A DNA stretch of 5,295 nt from Thermodesulfovibrionales bacterium (GCA_021129835.1 JAJOKM010000055.1:1-5295); one strand, 5' to 3'; positions 1 through 5,295 are shown, counted from the first letter of the stretch. A program made the numbers and translations. Notes: generated from the letters alone by a model not told the origin.

Positions 1-18
1 TTTTTACGACTTCATCAA

Positions 19-46
19 TTTTGATATTTAAATTTTGATTTTTGAT
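19..46. repeat. AT-rich short direct repeats (TTTTGAT x3)
   Basis: The heptamer TTTTGAT occurs at 19-25, 33-39 and 40-46, and AATTTTGAT occurs at 17-25 and 31-39. The first copy is also half of a small palindrome (ATCAA-TT-TTGAT, 14-25). The element probably continues beyond the left edge. Function is unknown; it may be simple AT-rich spacer DNA or the end of a longer dispersed repeat. Confidence 0.45.
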
Positions 47-217
47 ATTATTTAGTGTGCGGGACTGAGGGAATGACAATCAGAGACTTTTGAAAGAGAG
101 ACTGCTATCATGGAAAGGTATTAATATCAGTTACTTACAAAATACCCCCCGGTGTCAAGTGCGTCCGAGTGTCAGCGTCAAGGGGGAGGGAATTAAGGAA
201 TATTATCAATAAACATT

Positions 218-250
218 CTCCCGCCTCTCGGCGGGAGGGGGTTGGGGGAG
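218..250. repeat. G/C-rich palindromic repeat with G-run tail
   Basis: A perfect 8-bp inverted repeat (CTCCCGCC at 218-225, GGCGGGAG at 230-237) closes a TCTC loop and runs into two five-G tracts at 237-241 and 244-248. There is no T-tract on either strand, so it does not look like a Rho-independent terminator. Similar 'CCCTCCCGCC...GGGGGTTGGGGGAG' elements are, from memory, common dispersed intergenic repeats in environmental bacterial genomes. I cannot test copy number here. It sits just upstream of the putative regulatory repeats of the pyrophosphatase gene. Confidence 0.55.
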
Positions 251-273
251 CTGAACTATTACTTCATCTGTAA

Positions 274-314
274 TCTTCACTAAAACTTCATAATTTTGTA
301 ACATCTCTGTAACA
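274..314 (+). promoter_or_regulatory. Putative tandem Pho box (PhoB-type operator)
   Basis: Two 7-mers, TTGTAAC (296-302) and CTGTAAC (307-313), lie 4 bases apart with an 11-bp period. This is the geometry of the Pho box, two CTGTCAT-like heptamers with a 4-bp spacer, bound by the response regulator PhoB/PhoP. Two weaker units continue the same phase upstream: TCTTCAC (274-280) and ACTTCAT (285-291). The proximal heptamer ends 11 bases before a TATTAT -10 candidate (325-330), about where a Pho box replaces the -35 element in E. coli. No sigma-70 -35 at normal spacing is seen. The match is by eye; another response regulator using 11-bp direct repeats is equally possible. Confidence 0.42.
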
Positions 315-324
315 GAACACACGT

Positions 325-333
325 TATTATAAT
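325..333 (+). promoter_or_regulatory. -10 element of the pyrophosphatase promoter
   Basis: Overlapping -10 hexamers TATTAT (325-330) and the consensus TATAAT (328-333) lie about 50 bases before the ATG. Upstream of TATAAT there is no convincing -35 at 16-18 bp, which is consistent with an activator-dependent promoter using the direct repeats at 296-313. Confidence 0.5.
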
Positions 334-366
334 GTAATAGCAAGGGTGTTACGGCAAACCAAAACA

Positions 367-374
367 GAAGGGGG
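367..374 (+). promoter_or_regulatory. Ribosome binding site deciding the pyrophosphatase start
   Basis: GAAGGGGG lies 4 bases before ATG 379 and 7 bases before ATG 382. This favours one of the tandem ATGs over the GTG at 346, which has no purine-rich site at proper distance and would add 11 residues unlike the family N-terminus. Confidence 0.6.
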
Positions 375-378
375 CAAA

Positions 379-2076
379 ATGATGAAGAGTAAATATGTAT
401 TTGTTATTGGGCATCGTATTCCGGATAGTGACTCGGTCTGCTCAGCCATAGGGTATGCTTACTTCAAGAATCATCTGGACAAGACGCGGTTATATATTCC
501 CTGCAGGGCCGGCAAATTAAACCAAGAGACAACTTTTATCCTCGAGAGGTTTAATTTAGAAGTCCCTATGCAGTTAGACAGTGCCGTAGCTACAGTTGAA
601 GATATGGATATTAGAGAACCGATATCTATTTCACCGGAGCATTCTATCATGGATGCCGGCCATTTAATCAAGGATACAAATATTCAGAGTATTCCTGTGG
701 TAAATGCAGAAAAGAGAGTAGTTGGCATTATGGATAAAATAGATCTGGCAGTCCATTATGTTGAAAGAGTAGGAATAGAAGATCTATCGGCAATCCCCGT
801 CAATTTATGTGTGTTAGTATCTGCCTTGAAGGGGAAAGTCTTAGCTAACAGCGGAAAGGTTGCCGCTATTTCTGGCGACATATTCATTGCAGCCTCACAG
901 AGAGGGACTATCATCAATAGAGCGAAGCAAGGGAATATCGCGATTATAGGTGACCGAACCGATGTCCAGATGGATTTAATCCAAGCAGGGTGTTCAGTCT
1001 TAATTATTACTGGAGACCATCCAGTCACCAAAGAGGTTTTATCTCGGGCTAAACGAGCAAAAGTGTTGGTGATTAGCACTCCGTATCGCTCATTTGCTAC
1101 AGCCAAAATAATCAATTTATGTATGCCGGTTTCAGAGATTATGTCTCGAACGATACCTACAGTTGTACAGAAAAGCAGCATAATTGAAGTGAAAGAAAAA
1201 GTTTTAGAATCAAGATACCGGTGCGTCTTAGTGGTTGACGATGATAATCGCCTGACTGGTATTATAACCCGCAGTGACCTTCTCGACTCCATCCAGAAGC
1301 AGATCATTTTGGTGGATCACAATGAAATATCACAAGCAATAGAAGGCATAGAACATGCTGATATCATCGAGATTATCGATCACCACCGGGTAGGGGATAT
1401 ATCGACTATAAGGCCCATTACTGTTTACAACGAACCCATCGGGAGCACATGCACCATAATAGCTTATCAGATATTCCTGCACCGGATTAAGATGGCCCCA
1501 GAGATTGCCGGGGCATTGCTATCCGGCATATTATCAGATACCCTTCTCCTGACCCTCTCTACCAGCACGAAGAAGGACCATGAGATGGCCAGTAAATTGG
1601 CGAGGGTTGCCGGTTTAGGTTTGGTGGCTTATGGTAAGGAACTGTTGGCGTCAAGCAACAACATCAAGGGGAAGACTCCCAAAGAAATCCTTTTTCAGGA
1701 CTTTAAGGAGTATTCGCTGGCAGGCAAGAAAATCGGTGTTAATCAGATTATGGTATTTGACGATACCGATTTAGATGGTCTTGAGGATGAGATTAAAGCA
1801 GAAATGGATACACTTTGCAAGGGTGAAGGATATGACTTAGTCGCTTTTCTGATAACGAATCCGCTCCAGAGAAAGGGAGAGGAGATTATTGTTGTGGGCG
1901 ACAAACACATTGTCGAAAAGGCATTTGGAGTGACGGTGAAGGGTGATAAATGCTTTATCCCCAAAATCTTGTCTCGAAAAAAGGATTTTATTCCGAAGAT
2001 TTTTGGGTGGCTGCAAAGCAATCCTGTCGGAATTGCCACGCCCTTCGGGCTCGCAATGACATTTTCATGCCTTTAA
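379..2076 (+). CDS. Manganese-dependent inorganic pyrophosphatase, family II, with CBS and DRTGG regulatory domains
   Basis: Cytoplasmic family II (DHH) pyrophosphatase that splits PPi into two phosphates. Numbered from ATG 379 (565 aa), the N-terminus has GHRIPDSDSVCSA, with metal ligands H12, D16 and D18. A regulatory insert follows: first CBS domain (~81-129), DRTGG domain (~141-254, with GDRTD at 191-195) and second CBS domain (~252-308). The catalytic domain then resumes with VDHNE (312-316), DHH (334-336), GSTCT (355-359), SDT (around D387) and the DHHA2 domain with the substrate-binding SRKK (532-535). This architecture is that of CBS-PPases, whose CBS pair binds adenine nucleotides: AMP/ADP inhibit, while ATP and diadenosine polyphosphates activate. 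All key residues are present, so activity is expected. Relatives normally end shortly after SRKK. Here ~22 extra residues (543-565) are encoded by a dispersed palindromic repeat. The gene stands alone, convergent with recQ 12 bp away, behind a Pho-box-like promoter. ATG 382 is an equally good start. Confidence 0.95.
   Translation: MMKSKYVFVIGHRIPDSDSVCSAIGYAYFKNHLDKTRLYIPCRAGKLNQETTFILERFNLEVPMQLDSAVATVEDMDIREPISISPEHSIMDAGHLIKDTNIQSIPVVNAEKRVVGIMDKIDLAVHYVERVGIEDLSAIPVNLCVLVSALKGKVLANSGKVAAISGDIFIAASQRGTIINRAKQGNIAIIGDRTDVQMDLIQAGCSVLIITGDHPVTKEVLSRAKRAKVLVISTPYRSFATAKIINLCMPVSEIMSRTIPTVVQKSSIIEVKEKVLESRYRCVLVVDDDNRLTGIITRSDLLDSIQKQIILVDHNEISQAIEGIEHADIIEIIDHHRVGDISTIRPITVYNEPIGSTCTIIAYQIFLHRIKMAPEIAGALLSGILSDTLLLTLSTSTKKDHEMASKLARVAGLGLVAYGKELLASSNNIKGKTPKEILFQDFKEYSLAGKKIGVNQIMVFDDTDLDGLEDEIKAEMDTLCKGEGYDLVAFLITNPLQRKGEEIIVVGDKHIVEKAFGVTVKGDKCFIPKILSRKKDFIPKIFGWLQSNPVGIATPFGLAMTFSCL
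2013..2061. repeat. Dispersed palindromic repeat overlapping the pyrophosphatase 3' end
   Basis: The stretch from GCAAAGCAATCC to GCAATGACA contains nested inverted repeats: ATTGC (2032-2036) with GCAAT (2053-2057), and GCCC (2040-2043) with GGGC (2047-2050) around a TTC loop. From memory, it closely resembles a widespread family of short repeats of the form 'CATTGCGAG...GAAG...GGCAAT' scattered between genes in many environmental bacteria. Here it is read in frame and supplies the enzyme's last ~20 codons and its surroundings. The hairpin lies between convergent genes and could help stop transcription, though no clear T-tract follows. Confidence 0.6.
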
Positions 2077-2088
2077 TTCACCACCTCT

Positions 2089-2622
2089 TTAACTGCCTTT
2101 ACTCCTTATATATGCCCTCACAAATTTAGCTTCATCATAGCTCACCTTGCCTTTAAAATGCTCGATAACGTGACTTAGCTGCCATGACTGAAGGGCTAAA
2201 AACAGTTTCTCGATTTCATCACGCCTTTCAGGGTCAACAAGCCGGTCTATGTTAATATCGCGACGCTCCATTATCATGCGTTCGAGATGGCTTGTGATAG
2301 TCGATGTTGCAAGATTGCGCTTCTTTGCAATCTCCTCTACCGAAAGTCCATTTGTAAAAAGTTCATAAGTCTTTTCAAGGGTCTCCCCCTTTGACTTATT
2401 GAGGATCAGTCTGCCGGGCAGGAAAGAAAGTTGTCTCTCGGGAATTGAGATGTCTGGATTTTCATCAATCCAGGTCTTTATCGCCTTTATGAAATCATTT
2501 CCATACCGTTCAAGCTTAGCATCCCCGACTCCGCTTATCTTTGTCATATCAGATAATGCCGTGGGATAGCGACTGCACATTTCGTGAAGTGTCTTGTCGG
2601 AAAATATTATATACGGGGGCAC
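2089..2622 (-). CDS. recQ: RecQ helicase C-terminal part: HRDC and HTH domains (frameshifted from the core)
   Basis: This frame holds the 3' third of recQ, separated from the helicase core by a one-base shift. The GTG at 2622 is only the nominal start. RecQ-like sequence in this frame runs back to about 2718 (KKHRDETALEPYNEALFER, then LRKRLADEQQ), typical of the RQC-HRDC linker and first HRDC helix. Numbered from 2622, HRDC continues to ~51 with YIIFSDKTL and ISGVGDAKLERYG, a fold that helps RecQ bind DNA. Residues ~80-172 form a helix-turn-helix domain of the HTH_40 kind (SVEEIAKKRNLATSTITSHL, 94-113), found at the end of many long RecQ proteins. With the shift corrected, the whole protein would be 715 aa, longer than the ~600 aa of E. 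coli or B. subtilis RecQ because of this HTH module. Independent translation from 2622 is unlikely to give a useful protein. Confidence 0.85.
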   Translation of the reverse strand: MPPYIIFSDKTLHEMCSRYPTALSDMTKISGVGDAKLERYGNDFIKAIKTWIDENPDISIPERQLSFLPGRLILNKSKGETLEKTYELFTNGLSVEEIAKKRNLATSTITSHLERMIMERRDINIDRLVDPERRDEIEKLFLALQSWQLSHVIEHFKGKVSYDEAKFVRAYIRSKGS

Positions 2623-4235
2623 CTGCTGCTCATCAGCCAGTCTCTTTCTGAGGGTGCGGATCCTTTCAAAAAGGGCCTCATTATAGGGCTCAAGTGCGGT
2701 TTCGTCGCGATGCTTCTTTTTGTCTCTTCACGTTTCAATGCAGAAATCTTCTCCTTGCCAAAGAGTATCTTTCTCCCCTTTTCGCTAAGTTTCAATACAG
2801 GGTATCTGTCACCGTCCTGATATATGACATCCTGGGCAAGCAGCTCATTAACTATGAAGCTCCAATGATTTTTATTTTTATGACTGCCTGCACCGTATGT
2901 CTTGATCTTGTCGTGTTCAAGGTTGCGTATGCGCTTTGTATTAACGCCCGTAACTATATCAATGACATGCCCGATCCCGAAACGCTGGCCTGTCCTCGAT
3001 ATGGCTGACATCAGTATCTGGGCATCGATCGTAACGTCGATCCTCTCGACTATATCACCGCAGATGTCACAGGCGCCGCAGTTTTCATTCCCGTAAGTTT
3101 CGCCAAAATATTCAAGAAGCTGCCTGCGCCTGCAGACATTATGTGATGCATATCTGACGGTCTGATTCAGCTTTTCCATAGCTATTGCTCTCTCTTTATC
3201 GTCACTGATCTGATCGATAAAATACCTTAGTCTGGGAATATCTCCTCTGCTGAAAAAAAAGATGCAGTTAGCAGGAGCGCCATCACGTCCTGCACGCCCT
3301 GTTTCCTGATAATAGCCTTCGATGTTTTTGGGCATGTCTGCATGAATAACGAACCGGACATTCGACTTGTCTATCCCCATGCCAAAGGCGATTGTTGCTG
3401 CAATTACACTTGCTTCGTCCCTGCTGAACGACTCCTGGTTTGCTTTCCTCGCCTTCTGTGTCAGTCCGGCATGGTAAGGCAGGGCTTTAATACCATGTCT
3501 CGACAGGGTATCAGCCAGATACGAAACATCATCACGCGTGGTACGGTAGATTATCCCAGATTCGCCGGGATGCGCCCTGAGAAATTCAAGGATCTGCGAC
3601 AGCAGTTCATTTTTTCTCTTCACCTGATAAAAAAGGTTCGGTCTATTGAATGAGGCGCGTACTAAAAAAGGAGATCTAAGGCTGAGCTTAGTGATGATAT
3701 CATTTTGAACCTTCGTAGTGGCTGTAGCTGTAAAAGCTGCAACAGGGACACCGGGAAAAGTCTTTGTAATATTCGAGAGGCTTAAGTAGTCTGGACGGAA
3801 ATCATGCCCCCATTCGGAAATACAATGTGCCTCATCTATGGCAAATAGGGCGATGGGAATTTCCTTCAGTGTTTCGATAAAATCCTGCATTGCAAATCGC
3901 TCAGGGGCTATGTAGAGCAGCTCCAGGAGATGACTCCTCAGCTTGTTAAAGACAGCAGCCATCTCTTTCTTTCCTATCGAACTGTTTATAAAGGCCGCAG
4001 TGATGCCGTTTTCGAGCACGGCGTCAACCTGATCCTTCATAAGAGAGATAAGGGGGCTGATGACGACAACAGTCCCCTTAAGTATCTTGGCGGGTAGTTG
4101 ATAGCAGAGCGATTTCCCTCCGCCTGTGGGCATGACAGCAAAGACATCTCTTTTGTCAATTATGTTCTTAATTATGGCTTCCTGATTCGAACGAAACTCC
4201 TGAAAACCAAAAACTTTTTGCAATGTATCAAGCAT
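2607..4235 (-). CDS. recQ: ATP-dependent DNA helicase RecQ, core part (frameshift near the 3' end)
   Basis: A superfamily 2, 3'-5' DNA helicase of recombination and replication-fork repair. Visible in order: the RecQ motif 0 region (FGFQEFRSNQEAI, 9-21), Walker A PTGGGKS (36-42), Walker B DEAH (134-137), the RecQ aromatic-rich loop (CISEWGHDFRPDY, 138-150), motif III FTATAT (168-173), motif V AFGMGIDK (283-290), motif VI QETGRAGRDG (310-319), the four-cysteine zinc site (C368, C386, C389, C392) and a winged-helix RQC region (~400-490). The family match ends at about residue 506. The remaining 36 residues are out-of-frame readout of the linker and HRDC helix, ending at TAA 2607. The start fits the family, although no good Shine-Dalgarno precedes it. 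A separate promoter lies ~90 bases upstream. The core domains are intact, so a protein lacking HRDC/HTH might retain ATPase and helicase activity. Confidence 0.93.
   Translation of the reverse strand: MLDTLQKVFGFQEFRSNQEAIIKNIIDKRDVFAVMPTGGGKSLCYQLPAKILKGTVVVISPLISLMKDQVDAVLENGITAAFINSSIGKKEMAAVFNKLRSHLLELLYIAPERFAMQDFIETLKEIPIALFAIDEAHCISEWGHDFRPDYLSLSNITKTFPGVPVAAFTATATTKVQNDIITKLSLRSPFLVRASFNRPNLFYQVKRKNELLSQILEFLRAHPGESGIIYRTTRDDVSYLADTLSRHGIKALPYHAGLTQKARKANQESFSRDEASVIAATIAFGMGIDKSNVRFVIHADMPKNIEGYYQETGRAGRDGAPANCIFFFSRGDIPRLRYFIDQISDDKERAIAMEKLNQTVRYASHNVCRRRQLLEYFGETYGNENCGACDICGDIVERIDVTIDAQILMSAISRTGQRFGIGHVIDIVTGVNTKRIRNLEHDKIKTYGAGSHKNKNHWSFIVNELLAQDVIYQDGDRYPVLKLSEKGRKILFGKEKISALKREETKRSIATKPHLSPIMRPFLKGSAPSERDWLMSSRCPRI
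2717..2721 (-). other. recQ: Frameshift site in recQ (A5 homopolymer on the coding strand)
   Basis: On the coding strand the reading ...ACA AAA AGA AGC loses homology. Shifting back one base inside the A5 run gives AAA AAG AAG CAT CGC GAC GAA, read K-K-K-H-R-D-E, which continues as a normal RecQ linker and HRDC domain. The new frame has a TGA just 5' of the run, which bounds the shift to this spot. Loss of one A (A6 to A5) explains it most simply. Minus-one ribosomal slippage (P-site AAA re-pairing on AAA) is possible, but the run is shorter than the classic A-AAA-AAG heptamer. Confidence 0.8.
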
Positions 4236-4323
4236 CGATATTTTATACCGTCAAAGCTCACAAGTTAGTAAAAGTTCAGTTTAGCGCAAGGGCGCATAGA
4301 AGTTGCAAGTTTTTTTGGAGAGT

Positions 4324-4353
4324 ATTATACATAGAAATGCGCTTGGATTTCAA
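4324..4353 (-). promoter_or_regulatory. Sigma-70-type promoter of recQ
   Basis: Read on the minus strand: TTGAAA (-35, 4353-4348), an 18-bp spacer, then the perfect TATAAT (-10, 4329-4324). The start site would be near 4317, giving a leader of ~80 bases before the recQ ATG. The promoter begins about 28 bases after the ecfT stop, so recQ need not depend on read-through from the bioB-ecfT unit. The leader contains a small GCGC/GCGC hairpin but no recognisable riboswitch. Confidence 0.6.
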
Positions 4354-4381
4354 TGGATGCGATGTCTTTTCTCCTTGTCAT
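4325..4381 (-). pseudogene. Possible ecfA remnant: 18-codon ORF starting on the ecfT stop
   Basis: The ecfT stop overlaps a start as TGATG, the classic translational-coupling arrangement. The ORF reads MTRRKDIASIEIQAHFYV and then meets TAA inside the recQ -10 element. ECF transporter ATPases (EcfA/CbiO) often begin with a short leader followed by an 'IEIxxLHFxY' strand, and IEIQAHFY resembles this. It may be the truncated 5' end of the ATPase gene expected beside ecfT. The match covers under 20 residues and could be chance, so this is a suggestion only. Confidence 0.3.
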
Positions 4382-5148
4382 CACTGATAAACCACCAGTC
4401 CCGTCAGAATCACCAGCAGGGCAAGAATGGCGTAGTCTGAGTGGGTCATACGGGGTTCTCTCATATACGTTCGGCGCCCTCTGCGGTAGCCTCGTCCCTC
4501 CATCCCTATCGCCAGTTCCTCTGCCCGGAGGATGGAGTTTCTGATTAGCGGTATCACCAGTGCGGTAACACTCTTCATTCTGGTCTGTATGCTGCCATTC
4601 CTGAAGTTGGCGCCCCGGGCCATTTGCGCCTCTTTGATCTGTTGGAGTTCTTGCAGGAGGGTCGGTACAAATCTCAGCACAATCGATACCATCACCGCCA
4701 CATCGTGTGATGGAATGCCCAGAGGTCTTAATGGACGCAGTAACCTCTCAAGGCCGCTCATGAGCTCCGATGGCATGGTGGTCATGGTGAGGATCGCAGC
4801 GCTCAAGATCAAGAACACGAATCGCCAGGTGAGGAGCGCCCCTCGATATAATCCTTCATATGTGGTCAGCGGAAATAGCTGAATGGGTGTCCCCTCAGTG
4901 AAAAAGAGGTGCATCAGAAATATTAAGACAAAGAAGATCGCCATCGGCTTAACCGCCCTCAGCAGATGAGCCGGAGACAGGCGAGCGATGAAGGCTACGG
5001 CGGCAATGAAGATGGTGATTGCTACTGCGGTAAAGGCATCCGCCCGGAGAACCGTTATGCTCACCAGCATAACCGCCGCTATCTTTACTCGTGGGTCGAG
5101 CTTATGAACAACTGAGCTGCCGGGGGTGTAATAGCCGAGCTTATACAT
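4381..5148 (-). CDS. ecfT: Energy-coupling factor transporter transmembrane protein EcfT
   Basis: Membrane T-component of an ECF-type ABC importer. It links a substrate-binding S-component to two cytoplasmic ATPases for uptake of vitamins or metal ions. The 255-aa product has the family N-terminus (LGYYTPGSSVVHKLDPRVK, 4-22), hydrophobic spans at about 22-37, 38-57, 67-84, 103-125 and 240-254, and the coupling-helix region between. That region contains LLRPLRPLGIP (136-146), LRFVP (158-162) and the two arginine signatures that contact the ATPases: ARG at 177-179 and GRG (in GMEGRGY) at 218-220. Length and start match the family. There is no Shine-Dalgarno before the ATG; instead the ORF overlaps the bioB stop by 8 bp, implying translational coupling. 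The bioB neighbour suggests biotin as substrate (a BioN-like role), but EcfT can serve several S-components. No intact ATPase or S-component gene lies in the window. By eye, the gene is more G+C-rich than the bioB tail next to it. Confidence 0.9.
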   Translation of the reverse strand: MYKLGYYTPGSSVVHKLDPRVKIAAVMLVSITVLRADAFTAVAITIFIAAVAFIARLSPAHLLRAVKPMAIFFVLIFLMHLFFTEGTPIQLFPLTTYEGLYRGALLTWRFVFLILSAAILTMTTMPSELMSGLERLLRPLRPLGIPSHDVAVMVSIVLRFVPTLLQELQQIKEAQMARGANFRNGSIQTRMKSVTALVIPLIRNSILRAEELAIGMEGRGYRRGRRTYMREPRMTHSDYAILALLVILTGLVVYQ

Positions 5149-5295
5149 AATTTGTGGAAATATCTAGGCCAAGGTCTCTGGCCATCTGGATATCATCCTT
5201 GGCAGATATTCCCTCAGTAGTTAAATAGTCGCCTAAAATCATCCCAGTAGCTCCAGAAAAAAATATCATTGGTTAAATATCCTTTAGATTGCAGT
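5141..5295 (-). pseudogene. bioB: 3' end of biotin synthase gene, interrupted by an in-frame TAA
   Basis: The gene enters from the right edge on the minus strand. The reading frame ending at TAA 5143-5141 gives GATGMILGDYLTTEG followed by AKDDIQMARDLGL, the characteristic C-terminus of biotin synthase, the radical-SAM iron-sulfur enzyme that inserts sulfur into dethiobiotin. Upstream in the same frame is NLKDI, then TAA (5275-5273), then PMIFF. Relatives read 'NL+DLQP' here, so the stop sits where glutamine is expected and a single C-to-T change (CAA to TAA) explains it. Translation would end there, removing the last ~43 residues, beyond the radical-SAM cysteines, which lie off the window. 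It could also be a sequencing error. The full frame overlaps ecfT by 8 bp, whereas the truncated frame would end ~125 bp before it and weaken coupling. Identification rests on about 50 residues. Confidence 0.72.

Larger units (their letters stand above)
1..273. other. Non-coding, repeat-rich intergenic region
   Basis: No gene is supported here. All three plus-strand frames hit stops within the first 40 bases, and the minus strand shows only very short frames. The left 55 bases are AT-rich with repeated TTTTGAT units. The middle (about 60-215) is unremarkable apart from a C-run (145-150) and a G-run (182-186) that could pair across a 31-base loop enclosing two GTGTCA copies (152-157, 169-174). 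Positions 218-250 hold a G/C-rich hairpin element listed separately. The patchwork look, AT-rich repeat next to G-rich palindrome, suggests accumulated dispersed repeats rather than a decayed gene; that is inference. Confidence 0.7.

Noticed and set aside
145..186. C-run/G-run stem as a riboswitch or structured RNA
   Set aside because: Only a five-pair homopolymer stem over a 31-base loop, far upstream of the predicted transcript start; no known riboswitch core seen.
218..237. Hairpin as a Rho-independent terminator
   Set aside because: Followed by G-runs on one strand and by mixed sequence on the other; no T-tract, and no gene ends just before it in the window.
296..301. TTGTAA as a sigma-70 -35 element for the pyrophosphatase
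   Set aside because: It is 26 bp from the TATAAT -10, far beyond the usual 16-18 bp spacing.
346..378. Upstream GTG start for the pyrophosphatase, adding 11 residues
   Set aside because: No ribosome binding site at proper distance. The added residues are unlike the family N-terminus, and a good GAAGGGGG site serves the ATGs at 379/382.
756..1307. 183-codon minus-strand ORF inside the pyrophosphatase gene
   Set aside because: Antisense shadow of a strongly conserved coding frame. Its translation shows no recognisable domain and it has no ribosome binding site.
2694..3008. 104-codon plus-strand ORF opposite recQ
   Set aside because: Lies fully against the RQC/zinc-site coding sequence, with no family resemblance.
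4532..4882. 116-codon plus-strand ORF opposite ecfT, with hydrophobic stretches
   Set aside because: The hydrophobicity mirrors the codons of the EcfT membrane spans on the other strand; EcfT motifs are unambiguous.
5257..5263. T7 run in the bioB tail as a frameshift site (A7 on the plus strand)
   Set aside because: At first the upstream part looked readable in another frame. The same-frame reading NLKDI-stop-PMIFF matches the family's 'NLxDLQP' better, so a nonsense change is preferred to an indel.

Overview
The window carries four protein genes or gene remnants of an ordinary bacterial chromosome. It has no RNA gene, CRISPR array, transposase or phage gene that I can see. The lineage cannot be fixed. 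The combination of a DRTGG/CBS-type family II pyrophosphatase, a RecQ with a C-terminal helix-turn-helix domain, an ECF transporter and short dispersed intergenic repeats suggests an anaerobic, environmental, possibly metagenome-assembled bacterium (Nitrospirota, Desulfobacterota or Chloroflexota are guesses).

Layout. Positions 1-345 are non-coding and repeat-rich: AT-rich TTTTGAT repeats at the left edge, then a G/C-rich hairpin element at 218-250. Next comes a promoter region (274-333) with phased 11-bp direct repeats resembling a Pho box. It precedes a plus-strand, regulated, manganese-dependent pyrophosphatase (379-2076). The last ~20 residues of that enzyme are encoded by a dispersed palindromic repeat (2013-2061), which also fills the junction with the convergent recQ. 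recQ (minus, 4235-2089) is complete in content: helicase core, zinc site, RQC, HRDC and HTH. It is broken by a one-base frameshift at a T5/A5 run (2717-2721). A good sigma-70-type promoter for recQ lies at 4324-4353. Upstream on the same strand is ecfT (5148-4381), the membrane coupling subunit of an ECF vitamin transporter, overlapping the 3' end of a biotin synthase gene (bioB, 5141 to the right edge) by 8 bp.

How the genes fit together. bioB-ecfT is a tightly packed transcription unit suggesting biotin synthesis or uptake. A tiny ORF starting on the ecfT stop (TGATG) resembles the first residues of an ECF ATPase and stops after 18 codons, so the operon may have lost its ecfA partner. The bioB tail has an in-frame TAA where the family normally has glutamine. 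Four separate irregularities in about 5 kb (recQ frameshift, bioB nonsense codon, abortive ecfA-like ORF, repeat-derived pyrophosphatase tail) point either to local gene decay or to base-level sequence errors. I see no convincing new multi-gene system. The most testable novelty is the possible phosphate-starvation control of the pyrophosphatase.
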